Part shown: positions 44,300 through 52,643 of the stretch, one piece after another
Position numbering within the stretch: the first letter of the stretch is position 1
Layout: each line of letters opens with the position of its first letter
NCBI GenBank assembly: GCA_019636735.1
Contig: JAHBWY010000004.1
Location: forward strand, 372,001-436,000
DNA length: 64,000 nucleotides
Origin: Phycisphaeraceae bacterium
Lineage (GTDB): Bacteria > Planctomycetota > Phycisphaerae > Phycisphaerales > SM1A02
Direction: 5' to 3'
Position numbers and translations under genes: made by a program
The notes under the pieces: model-generated
Seen by the model: only the letters and a program-made list of their open reading frames with translations
Told to the model about the DNA's origin: nothing
Databases searched by the model: none

Positions 44300-44856
44300 A
44301 TCTCCTCAATCTCCGAGATCTTCTTGGCGCTCATCTCCTCGACCTTGTGGGTGTGATCCTGGGTCAGCTTGTCGACATCGGCCTTGGCGCTCTTGGCTGA
44401 GTCCTCCGTCACGCCCGCCACCTTGTCGTGGAGCATCTGTTCAATCTGCTTGTTGGCATCGCGCCGCTCGTTGCGGATGGCGACTTTGGTGTCCTCCGCA
44501 AGCTTCTTGACCTGCCCGCCGAGTTGTCGGCGCCGCTCGGCACTGGGCGGCGGCACATTGACCCGGAAGATGCCGCCTTCCGACATCGGGTTGTACCCCG
44601 CCTTCTCGATGGCCTTCATGATCTCCGCACGAGCGCCAGGGTCGAACGGCTTGACGACGAGCTGCGTGGCCTCGGACACGCTGATCGCCGCCAGTTCGCG
44701 GAGATCGGTGCTCGATCCGTAGTAGTCCACCTTGAGGTACTCAAGCAGGGCCGTCGAGGCGCGGCCCGTCCGCATCCCGCGCAGTTCGCGCGCCAGGTGC
44801 TCGACGGACTTGTTCATGCGATCCTCGCACTCGAGGAGGACGGTATCGATGTCCAT
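44296..44856 (-). CDS. frr: Ribosome recycling factor
   Basis: The 186-residue factor splits post-termination ribosomes with EF-G. It contains LARELRGMRTGRASTALLEY, VDYYGSSTDLRELAAISV, FDPGARAEIMKAIEKAGYNP, RVNVPPPSAERRRQLGGQVK and KAEEAKVAIRNIRR-like DTKVAIRNERRDANKQIEQM. It follows pyrH by 23 bp, a common pairing. Confidence 0.97.
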   Translation of the reverse strand: MDIDTVLLECEDRMNKSVEHLARELRGMRTGRASTALLEYLKVDYYGSSTDLRELAAISVSEATQLVVKPFDPGARAEIMKAIEKAGYNPMSEGGIFRVNVPPPSAERRRQLGGQVKKLAEDTKVAIRNERRDANKQIEQMLHDKVAGVTEDSAKSAKADVDKLTQDHTHKVEEMSAKKISEIEEI

Positions 44857-44879
44857 GACGAATCCCTTCTCCGAGCGGA

Positions 44880-45680
44880 TTACTCATTCGCGACGAGCGT
44901 GCCGATACGCTCGCCGGCGATGACCCGGCGGATGTTGCCCTTGGTCTTGAAGTCGAAGACGCAGACCGGGAGACCATGCTCCATGCACATGGTCAGCGCG
45001 GTGAGGTCCATCACGCGCAGCCGACGATCGACCGCGTCTTTGAAAGTGAGGTGCTCGAAGCGCACCGCCGTGCGATCGGTCCGCGGGTCGGCGCTGTAGA
45101 TGCCGTCAACCTTGGTCGCCTTGAGCAGCACCTCGGCATTGAGCTCGATCGCGCGGAGGCTCGCGCAGGTGTCGGTGGTGAAGAAGGGATTGCCCGTGCC
45201 CGCGACCAGAATGATGACGCGACCCTTCTCCATGTGTCGAAGTGCCCGGAGCCTGATGAAGGACTCGGCGACGGCAGTCACGGTGATGGCACTCATGACG
45301 CGGCTCTGCACTCCGCACTGCTCAAGCGCTTCGCGCAGCGCGAGGCCGTTGATGACGGTCCCCAGCATGCCCATGTAGTCCGCCGTGCTCTGATTGATGC
45401 GACCTTCGGCGGCGAGCCTGGCGCCTCGAACGATGTTGCCGCCACCGACGACGACCGCCATCTGGAGCCCTTCGTCGGCGAGCTTCGCCTGCGCGATCTC
45501 CTCGGCGATCGCCCGCAGTTCATCGGTGTCGATGCCAAGCTGGCCCGGAGCGGCGAGACTCTCGCCGCTCACCTTGAGCACAACGCGCCGGTAGGGACCC
45601 CGCGCGGGCCTCGTCGGAGCGGGTGCGGCGCCGGGCGTGGTCGAGACGGCAGGCGAACGATCGGCTGATGGGCGTGACAT
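44880..45680 (-). CDS. pyrH: Uridylate kinase
   Basis: The 266-residue hexameric kinase makes UDP from UMP. It contains RRVVLKVSGESLAAPGQLGI, MAVVVGGGNIVRGARLA, ADYMGMLGTVINGLALREAL, GTGNPFFTTDTCASLRAIEL and KATKVDGIYSADPRTD. About 28 Pro/Ala/Ser-rich residues precede the core. In-frame starts at 45710 and further up are possible, but the one at 45680 gives the shortest extension. None has a clear Shine-Dalgarno sequence. Confidence 0.96.
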   Translation of the reverse strand: MSRPSADRSPAVSTTPGAAPAPTRPARGPYRRVVLKVSGESLAAPGQLGIDTDELRAIAEEIAQAKLADEGLQMAVVVGGGNIVRGARLAAEGRINQSTADYMGMLGTVINGLALREALEQCGVQSRVMSAITVTAVAESFIRLRALRHMEKGRVIILVAGTGNPFFTTDTCASLRAIELNAEVLLKATKVDGIYSADPRTDRTAVRFEHLTFKDAVDRRLRVMDLTALTMCMEHGLPVCVFDFKTKGNIRRVIAGERIGTLVANE

Positions 45681-45850
45681 GAGGCGCTGGTCCGCGTGCG
45701 GTGGGATCATCCGATGGGACGCTGGGTCAGACCCACCGCGACCCGTGGAAAGGTGATTGGACGACGGCGCGTGCCTCTGGTCAAGCGAGCCCTCTGGGAT
45801 CGGAGAAGTCGAAGGCTCGGGATCCGCAGAGAGGATGGCAGCAAACGCCG

Positions 45851-45856
45851 TAGAAT
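45851..45856 (+). promoter_or_regulatory. Possible -10 box upstream of the vWA/ExbBD cluster
   Basis: TAGAAT lies 52 bp before the vWA gene in the divergent gap with pyrH. The -35 region is weak. A 12-codon frame (45861-45899) follows, but nothing shows that it is translated. Confidence 0.3.
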
Positions 45857-45908
45857 CGCCATGTGCAGGCGTGTGTCGCCCCGGGCCTCGCCGCACTGAG
45901 ACCCGCGC

Positions 45909-47084
45909 ATGCCACACCCTTCGCCCGTCGCTGAAAGGGTTGCTGCCGCTGATCGCACTGCGGCACCCCCTGACTCACCCGAGCTCTCCCGGCGGGCGAT
46001 CGACTTCTGGAAAGCACAGCGATGGCTGCTTCTCGGTATCGGCATTTCGCTGCCCATTCACCTGAGTCTCATGGTGTGGCTGGCGCTCGTGGTGATCGAG
46101 CGCCCCCAGCCCGCCGCAGGCAGCGTGCGAGGCGTGGAGATCGCGCTCCTGCCCGATGTCGGTCTCGACCAGTTGCTTGAGGCGCGTCTCCCCGATCCGA
46201 CCCAACCCGCGATTGAGGCGGCCTCGGGTGAAAGCGATCCGCTGGATCTGCCCGACACTCCCGTCGCCGGTGGCGACTCAGGTGCGCTCGACCACTTGGG
46301 TGCGCTGAGTACCGGCGCGGGCGATGGTGTGCTCGGACCCGGTACCGGGCAGGGGCGCGGAGACCCCGGGCTTGGGAGCGGGACTGGCGGAACGACCTTC
46401 TTTGGCGTTCGTGCGCGCGGCACGCGCTTCGGGTATGTGATCGACAAGAGCGGTTCCATGGCCTTTGATGGGCGCTGGATTCGCTTGGCCGATGAACTCC
46501 TTCGCAGTCTTCGCGAGTTGCCCGACTCGGCGAGTTTCTGCGTGGTCTTCTTCGATACGAGTGCGCGGGCGTTCCCCACGGCCAAGGAGGGATGGGCGCG
46601 GGCCCGTCGCGGTGACCTTGAACGCTTCATTCGATGGGCGAGACCGATCGGGCCCGGAGGGGGGACCGAACCGATCCACGGATTCAATCACCTGCTCTCG
46701 CTCGATGTCGCTCCCGACGCGATCTTCTTCATGACCGACGGTGAGATCCCGCCGAAGCAGGCGTCGATGGCGCTGGCTCAGGCCCTGCGGCGGGCACGAC
46801 CCATCGTGATTCACTGCATTCAGTTCCAGGATCGGTCGCCGCTGCTCATTCCGCAGGAGGAGCGTGTGCTGGCCGATGCCGAGATCGACATGCGCACTCG
46901 ACTCAGCAGCGCCGACAATGAAGTCGATCGGCTGGTCGAGGTCTGGGAGGACCTTCGACGATCGGGGGCACCGCGCGGGCTGGCTGAAGCGATCAGCGAC
47001 CGACTCAACGAGCGCTTGCTCCGCGCTCTGGCGGACGAGACGGGTGGTGCATTCCGGCTCATTCCCTTCGGAGGCGCGAAGTGA
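45909..47084 (+). CDS. Membrane-anchored von Willebrand factor A domain protein
   Basis: The 391-residue protein has a cytoplasmic N-terminus, one membrane span at about 39-62 (LLLGIGISLPIHLSLMVWLA), a Gly/Asp-rich periplasmic linker (about 100-160) and a vWA domain. The metal-site motif DKSGSM is at about 179, with later VVFFDTSARAFP and FFMTDGEIPP. Span, flexible linker and C-terminal binding domain recall the TonB/TolA layout, and the next genes encode ExbB and ExbD proteins. vWA domains bind protein partners through a divalent metal. The stop overlaps the next start (GTGA). Confidence 0.85.
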   Translation: MPHPSPVAERVAAADRTAAPPDSPELSRRAIDFWKAQRWLLLGIGISLPIHLSLMVWLALVVIERPQPAAGSVRGVEIALLPDVGLDQLLEARLPDPTQPAIEAASGESDPLDLPDTPVAGGDSGALDHLGALSTGAGDGVLGPGTGQGRGDPGLGSGTGGTTFFGVRARGTRFGYVIDKSGSMAFDGRWIRLADELLRSLRELPDSASFCVVFFDTSARAFPTAKEGWARARRGDLERFIRWARPIGPGGGTEPIHGFNHLLSLDVAPDAIFFMTDGEIPPKQASMALAQALRRARPIVIHCIQFQDRSPLLIPQEERVLADAEIDMRTRLSSADNEVDRLVEVWEDLRRSGAPRGLAEAISDRLNERLLRALADETGGAFRLIPFGGAK

Positions 47085-48325
47085 ACTGGCCGGTGTCCCC
47101 GTGCATTGCTCTCAAGCGAGTGGTGGAGCATGGCGCAGCGCGCGATCGTGCTTCGAAGGTGACCGCTCTACTGGCACTGGTGGCACTGGGGGCGACGACT
47201 GGGCTCGTTCAACTCGCGAGCGCCGATGTGGTCGAGCTTCGATCCGGCGATCTCGTCGAGGGTCGGATCACGGCCATGGATCGGGGCGGCGTGACCGTTC
47301 GTCGCGCGGTGATCGCTCCCGGCGCAGGGCCAGCGCGACCGCCCGCGGCGGGGCAGGGTTCGTCGCTGGAATCCTCCGAGCGTCTCGGTTGGGATCGCGT
47401 GGCACGGGTCGCCGTTGACGGCGCAACGCCAGTTGAACTTCCCGCGTGGCTCGCCGAGGGCGAGCGCCTGTGGCGGGCGCGACTTCGCCTTGTTCGAGGC
47501 GATGCGCGACTTGCGGCCGAGGCGCTTGGGCCTGCGTGGACGCTTGATGCGCCGGAGGGCCCAACTGGCGCCATCGCCGCGCTGGTTGACCTGCATCTTG
47601 CGCTCGCAGCCGATGATCGGCCCCGCGCCTGGCGCGCCTGGCTTGACGCAAGTCGTCTGCGCCGCGCCGGTTTCAGGGACGCGGCGCTTGAGACCTGGGT
47701 CGAGCCCGGACCGACGGGCATGCTCGAGCGCCGTGCGCTCGTCGATGACGCTACGGGGCTCTGTCCGGTGCTCCCGCCCTTCCCGACGGACGATGCGGAG
47801 CGATCGCGGCTCCTCGAGGTTCTTCGCGCCGTTCGCGTGGGCGAAGATGGGGAACTCGCGAGTTGGCGTGACATGATCATGTCGATCGTCGATCCGTCGA
47901 TTGCTCCGCCGCCAGCGCCGGCTCCACCACGAGGTGGCGCGCGAAGCGCCGAGGGTGTGAGCGAGGAGGCGCGTCGCATGGACGAGTTTCTTCGAGCGCT
48001 TCGTGCAGCTCGTAGCGCCGATCCTGCGGAGCGAGCCCGAGCGCGCGATGTCCTCGCCTCGCTTCGACGCCGGATGCCGGAGTGGACCGAGGCGTGGGCG
48101 CGTTTCGCGGCGGGAAGCGGTCTGCTGCTCGACGGGACCCCCGAAGCCACCCTCGCGGCTCAACTCGAACTGATGCACCTGCCCGCGCGTTTCGCCGAAG
48201 TGCAGCCCCATCTCGCGCGCCGCGCCCTGCTGCTGAGCGCCGACGCGAGCGAGCGCCTCGGAGAGTCGCAGGAGGCTGTTGAACTCCGACGCCGCGCCCG
48301 ATCGATCCTTCCCGAGACTCCATGA
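47081..48325 (+). CDS. Secreted protein of unknown function, vWA/ExbBD cluster
   Basis: The 414-residue protein starts at GTG and has a hydrophobic segment ending at a likely signal cleavage site (LVALGATTGLVQLASA, about 30-46). It is followed by an SH3-like module common in planctomycetes (DVVELRSGDLVEGRITAMDR). The remaining 330 residues are Ala/Arg/Glu-rich and mostly helical, with TPR-like spacing, ending ERLGESQEAVELRRRAR. No family recognised. It overlaps both neighbours by 4 bp, so it belongs to the machine encoded here. Confidence 0.65.
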   Translation: MNWPVSPCIALKRVVEHGAARDRASKVTALLALVALGATTGLVQLASADVVELRSGDLVEGRITAMDRGGVTVRRAVIAPGAGPARPPAAGQGSSLESSERLGWDRVARVAVDGATPVELPAWLAEGERLWRARLRLVRGDARLAAEALGPAWTLDAPEGPTGAIAALVDLHLALAADDRPRAWRAWLDASRLRRAGFRDAALETWVEPGPTGMLERRALVDDATGLCPVLPPFPTDDAERSRLLEVLRAVRVGEDGELASWRDMIMSIVDPSIAPPPAPAPPRGGARSAEGVSEEARRMDEFLRALRAARSADPAERARARDVLASLRRRMPEWTEAWARFAAGSGLLLDGTPEATLAAQLELMHLPARFAEVQPHLARRALLLSADASERLGESQEAVELRRRARSILPETP

Positions 48326-49026
48326 TCATGCTGACGCACCTCATCGTGGCCGAGACCGACTCGGCGCTCTTCAAGTTCATTGCCGGCGGCGGAGTGATCG
48401 GATGGCTCATCATCCTGCTGAGCGTGGCCGCCGTGGCGCTGGTGGTGATCCACGCGGCGCTCATCCGACGCGCGGCGCTGCTGCCTCCCGATGACATCCG
48501 CGCGGTGCGCCAGATGCTCGGACAGCGCCAGGTCGAAGCTGCCGCGGCCTACTGCGCCGATCCGGCGAATGACTCCTTCTTCTGTCGAGTGCTCGGTCCC
48601 GGACTCGTGCGCTACCTGAGAAGCCCCTTCGGCGCCTTCGAGATGAAGGACGCTCTGCGCGAGGCTGGGGAAGAGCAGGTCGCTCGCCTCTACCGCTCGA
48701 CCGACGGTCTCGCCACCATCGGGACCGTCGCGCCGCTTCTTGGGTTGCTCGGCACGGTGCTCGGCATGATCGGTGCGTTCGACACCGTGGCGACGAGCGC
48801 CGTCGGTGACAGCGACTACTACGCGCGGCTTGCATCGAACATCTCACTTGCGCTCATCACGACCTTCCAGGGATTGGTGGTGGCCATTCCCTGCGTGGCG
48901 GTCTATTCGTGGCTGCGGAACAGGATCGATGCCTACGCCGCCGAGGCTGGCGCACTCATGGACGAGATGGTGCTCCTGGTCGATTCCGGTGCCATGCCCC
49001 GAAGCGGTGGGGAGCGTCGCGGATGA
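48322..49026 (+). CDS. ExbB/TolQ/MotA-family proton channel subunit
   Basis: The 234-residue inner membrane protein has three spans: GGGVIGWLIILLSVAAVALV, TIGTVAPLLGLLGTVLGMIG and ISLALITTFQGLVVAIPCVA. The conserved pore segments (APLLGLLGTVLGMIGAF and ALITTFQGLVVAIP) identify the ExbB/TolQ pentamer, which with ExbD/TolR converts proton flow into movement. The start overlaps the upstream stop (ATGA). Confidence 0.94.
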   Translation: MIMLTHLIVAETDSALFKFIAGGGVIGWLIILLSVAAVALVVIHAALIRRAALLPPDDIRAVRQMLGQRQVEAAAAYCADPANDSFFCRVLGPGLVRYLRSPFGAFEMKDALREAGEEQVARLYRSTDGLATIGTVAPLLGLLGTVLGMIGAFDTVATSAVGDSDYYARLASNISLALITTFQGLVVAIPCVAVYSWLRNRIDAYAAEAGALMDEMVLLVDSGAMPRSGGERRG

Positions 49027-49454
49027 TCTTTCGGACCACGGCCTTCCGGCCTCGAACGCTCGAGATGGACATGACGCCACTGATCGACATTGTCTTTCAG
49101 TTGCTCATCTTCTTTCTCACCACCACGCAACTGGCCGCCATGGTCCGCGTCGAGCTTGAGCTGCCGAGGGAGCGCGGAGTCCAGCGAGGGCGAGGCGATG
49201 AGCCGGGGCTCATCATCAATCTGCGCGACGATGGTCGAATCATGGTGCTCGACGAAGTGATGCCGCCCGAGGCCGCGGGCCGGATTGCCGCGCGGGCTCG
49301 AGCCGAGCGGCTCGCCCGGGGCGACGGAGCGCCACTTCGCCCCGTGGTCCGAGCCGACCATCGAGCGCCTGCGTCGTCGCTCAACGCGCTGGTCGAGGCG
49401 CTTCGCGCCGAGGGCATCGACGGAGTCACCTTCGCGGTACGACCAGGTCGCTGA
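49023..49454 (+). CDS. ExbD/TolR-family protein, first copy
   Basis: The 143-residue protein has the ExbD membrane segment LEMDMTPLIDIVFQLLIFFL with the proton-carrying Asp in PLIDIVF, followed by a periplasmic domain (PGLIINLRDDGRIMVLDEVM, VVRADHRAPASSLNALVEAL). It overlaps the ExbB gene by 4 bp and directly abuts the second ExbD gene. Confidence 0.93.
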   Translation: MIFRTTAFRPRTLEMDMTPLIDIVFQLLIFFLTTTQLAAMVRVELELPRERGVQRGRGDEPGLIINLRDDGRIMVLDEVMPPEAAGRIAARARAERLARGDGAPLRPVVRADHRAPASSLNALVEALRAEGIDGVTFAVRPGR

Positions 49455-49874
49455 ATGCGTCTCTCGCCCCAACGATCCCGACGACGATCGCGCATCACGC
49501 TGAGCGTGGCGGCGATGATCGACGCGACCTTCCTGCTCCTCTGCTACTTCCTCTTCACGACCGCCGCCGGTGAGCCGGAAGATCGATTGATGCCGCTGCT
49601 TGGCGGCGCCCGAGGTGGCGGCGCGCAGGACCTCGCGCCGCAGATTGTCGAAGTCCGTCGTGAAGCGGGCCAGGATGTCTTCATCCTTGGGACTCGGCGT
49701 CTCGCCGATCGGCTCTCTCTCGAAGATGCGCTTCGTGGGCTTTCGCGGAGCGAGGGTCTCTTCGTGCGCGTGCATCCGGGGCCGACCGTCGGCGCGGCAG
49801 CGATGGTCATGCAGGTGGCGCATGACATCGGCTTTGAGAAGGTGACCTACCTTCCCGGTGAGGATGGGCCATGA
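49455..49874 (+). CDS. ExbD/TolR-family protein, second, divergent copy
   Basis: The 139-residue protein has a basic N-terminus, the span LSVAAMIDATFLLLCYFLFT with the conserved Asp kept (AMIDATF), and a short periplasmic domain (VRREAGQDVFILGTRRLADR, AAMVMQVAHDIGFEKVTYLP). Sequence around the Asp differs from the first copy (MTPLIDI against SVAAMIDA), so a mixed ExbD pair is likely. It starts on the base after the previous stop and overlaps the next gene by 4 bp. Confidence 0.88.
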   Translation: MRLSPQRSRRRSRITLSVAAMIDATFLLLCYFLFTTAAGEPEDRLMPLLGGARGGGAQDLAPQIVEVRREAGQDVFILGTRRLADRLSLEDALRGLSRSEGLFVRVHPGPTVGAAAMVMQVAHDIGFEKVTYLPGEDGP

Positions 49875-52633
49875 CTCTCCGGGCGAACCGATCGCTTCAC
49901 GGAGTGAGCGGGCGACGCGCGCGCAGTCGATGGGAGTCTGAGCGCCCATGGCTGGGCGGGTTTCTCGTTTTGATCCTCGCCGCGGCCGCGGCTCCGGTCG
50001 CGCCGGCAGTGAGCGCCATGGCGCCGCAGCCGCAGGCTGCTCGAAGCGCGCCCACGGCTCGCGAGCTCGATGAGCGCCTGACGCTCTGGCTCGAGCGTGA
50101 GGCACAGGATCGACTGCTTCAGGCCCTGCTCGAGGATCGACTGGCGAGGGAGACGGCCGACCTCGATCGCCGGGATCTCGCCGAGCGCCTGCGAGGCGTG
50201 CTGCTCGAGCGCCTTCGTCGCGATCTCGTCGGCGTCGATGTGGCGTCGTCCGTTGCGGAGCGTCTTCGTCCGCTGCTTCCCGCTGTTGACGCGGATGAGC
50301 TGCATGTGGAGCTTCTCCGCGCAAGGCTTCGGCGAGGTGAGCGGAGGGCGGACGAAGTGCGCCTCGGTGCCGCACCAGAGGGAGATGCAGCCAAGCTTCT
50401 TCCCGAGCTCGCCGCGCTCGCCGCCGATGCCGATCGCATGCGGCGGCGCCTCGAGATCGACTTGCGCGATGATGCGCGGCGGCTCGATCGGAGTGTGGGC
50501 ATCGAGGCGGAGGAGCTCCTCGATGCGGTGGATCGCAAGCGGGAGATTGTCGAAACGGCGCGATTCGTGCAGGCGTGGGCATTGTTGCACGGAGCCCTTC
50601 TGGCCCGCTCCACTTGGGTGACCGAGCGGGGTGATGCCTGGAGACCGCGCACGCTTCAGGCGCTCGAACAGTTCATTGCGCTTCTTGATACGGGCTTCGA
50701 AGATCCTCGTCCCGAGGATGTCTCGATGGATCGGCTGGGCGAGGACCTCTATGCGAGCGCGCTCCTCGGCGCCACGCTGTCGCGCCATCAACTCGAAGGG
50801 CCGGAGGCCGCAGCGCCATGGTGGGCATTGCTTGAAGACTCCCGCGCAGCGCCGACGCTTCGGCGAAGCGCACCGGGATGGCGTCTCTATGCACTGGCGC
50901 TCGGGCGTCCATTTGACCTCGCCTCGAAGTGGCTGAATGCGCTGGCGCTCAAGGGCGTTGTTCCTCCTTCGTGGATTCGCCTGGCGGTGCTTGAGTGCCG
51001 CAGCCCCGAGGTGCTCGCGCGTCCGGAAGCCGTCGGGTTCGTGCAGTCAGCGCTGGCCGTGCTGGGTGCGCAGGAGGCGCTCGCTGAAGCGCTGGCCCTC
51101 GCCGATCTCCTGCCCGCCTTCGCGTTGCCGGAAGGGGGCTTCGTTGGCGGGTACCTGCGCGGGATTCGCGCCTACACGGCGGCGCTCGCACTTCCACCGG
51201 AGACGCCCATTGAGGCTCGGCGGGCGGAGTTCCTCCGCGCGGCCACAATCCTGCGAGGCGCGGCCTCGGAGTCAGATGCCGCGGCGACGCCGCTGGGAGT
51301 CGCATCCGCGCGGCATCTTGCGGCATGGAGCATGGTCGGCGCAGACTCCCTCGCCGATGCGAGCGTGCTCTTCGAGCAGGCGTCGGAGTCGCTTCCTCCG
51401 GTGCGGGCGGCCGAGAGCCTCTGGCTTGCGGCTGAGTCGGCGGAGCGCGCGGCGCAGCGGGCCAGCGGTGCCGATCGGCGGGCCCTCGAAGAGGCTCGCG
51501 AGAGAATCTTCGATCGACTGCTCGAGCGCTTCCCGGAGAGCGCCCAGGCGCTCCGTGCGGAGGTGACGCGGATTCGAGGCGAGCGCAGCACCGACACCGC
51601 GGCGCTCGATCGGCTTCGCTCGATTCCGCGCGGTTCACCGGCGTGGATCGACGCGCTCGTCGCCTCGGAGGAGATCCTCTACCAGCGCGTGAGGCGGGGC
51701 CGGGAGGATGAGCGACGCGATGCGGCGCGAAGCTACCTCGAGGTCGCTCGCGCCGAGGACGCCCCCACCATGACGATGCGGCGCATCTGGCTGCGACGCC
51801 GTGCCGAAGTGGCGCTCCTGACCGGCCTCGAACAGCCCGTCGAGGCTCATGCGGCGCTCTCCGAACTTCGGGCGCGTGGCGCTTCGGGTGACTTCGAACT
51901 CGACGACATCGAGGGCGAGCTGCGACTGCGCGAGATGCAGTTGGCCGCCTTCGAAGGTCGCTTCGAAGATGCGATGGGCTTGCTCCGAGGGCTCGAGTCG
52001 CAGGCGGCCTCAGCCGACGGTGGGCGCGAGGTCGCACAGCTTTCCGTTCGCCTTGGGCGTCGCGCGATTCTCCGGTCGGCCCAGCGAAACGCTCGCCCCG
52101 AGCAGCGTGGGCTGGTCATCGACATGGGCGCCGCGATACTCGCCGACGAGGGCGAAGCGCTTGATGACACTGCGGCCCACGCCATCGCGCTGGCGGTGGG
52201 CGAGGCGGCGGCAGCGCTTCCTGCGGATGGCGAACGACCGCGTGTGGACATCGCCCTGAAGGTGCTCGCCGAGGCGCGCGAGAGGCGGTCGGTCGACGCG
52301 CAGCTCCTCGAACTCACCTCGCGCGTTGCTGAGCGGGCGGGCGACGATGCGACCCTCCTTGAGTGTGTGCGCATGATTCTCGCCGGAACGACACTTGGCG
52401 ATCGGGCGTGGTTCGACGCCCGAGTGCGCCAGGTGCGGGCGCTCGCTCGCACCGATCCGGTACAGGCGCGACGCGTACTCAATCAGCATCGGGCATTGAT
52501 TCCCGACTGGGGCCCCGAACCCTGGGGACCTGAACTGCGGGCGATCAATGCACGAGTACCGGCGATCGGCCCCGATGAGTCGGGGTCCGTTCGGTCGGCC
52601 GCCGATCACTCGCGCGCGGAGCCGACGCCATGA
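49871..52633 (+). CDS. Large secreted helical-repeat protein of unknown function, vWA/ExbBD cluster
   Basis: The 920-residue protein begins with a basic stretch and a hydrophobic signal (WLGGFLVLILAAAAAPVAPA, about 27-46). The rest is very rich in Ala, Arg, Glu and Leu with regular helix-pair spacing, suggesting TPR-like or alpha-solenoid repeats; no canonical TPR unit can be traced with certainty. Such scaffolds bind partner proteins. The C-terminus is disordered. The gene is coupled to the second ExbD by ATGA and is 10 bp before the next gene. Confidence 0.65.
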   Translation: MTLRANRSLHGVSGRRARSRWESERPWLGGFLVLILAAAAAPVAPAVSAMAPQPQAARSAPTARELDERLTLWLEREAQDRLLQALLEDRLARETADLDRRDLAERLRGVLLERLRRDLVGVDVASSVAERLRPLLPAVDADELHVELLRARLRRGERRADEVRLGAAPEGDAAKLLPELAALAADADRMRRRLEIDLRDDARRLDRSVGIEAEELLDAVDRKREIVETARFVQAWALLHGALLARSTWVTERGDAWRPRTLQALEQFIALLDTGFEDPRPEDVSMDRLGEDLYASALLGATLSRHQLEGPEAAAPWWALLEDSRAAPTLRRSAPGWRLYALALGRPFDLASKWLNALALKGVVPPSWIRLAVLECRSPEVLARPEAVGFVQSALAVLGAQEALAEALALADLLPAFALPEGGFVGGYLRGIRAYTAALALPPETPIEARRAEFLRAATILRGAASESDAAATPLGVASARHLAAWSMVGADSLADASVLFEQASESLPPVRAAESLWLAAESAERAAQRASGADRRALEEARERIFDRLLERFPESAQALRAEVTRIRGERSTDTAALDRLRSIPRGSPAWIDALVASEEILYQRVRRGREDERRDAARSYLEVARAEDAPTMTMRRIWLRRRAEVALLTGLEQPVEAHAALSELRARGASGDFELDDIEGELRLREMQLAAFEGRFEDAMGLLRGLESQAASADGGREVAQLSVRLGRRAILRSAQRNARPEQRGLVIDMGAAILADEGEALDDTAAHAIALAVGEAAAALPADGERPRVDIALKVLAEARERRSVDAQLLELTSRVAERAGDDATLLECVRMILAGTTLGDRAWFDARVRQVRALARTDPVQARRVLNQHRALIPDWGPEPWGPELRAINARVPAIGPDESGSVRSAADHSRAEPTP

Positions 52634-52643
52634 GGTGCGCTCC

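Noticed and set aside
45861..45899. A 12-codon leader peptide frame ahead of the vWA gene
   Set aside because: It lacks a ribosome-binding site, a hairpin for attenuation or biased codons; it is likely chance.
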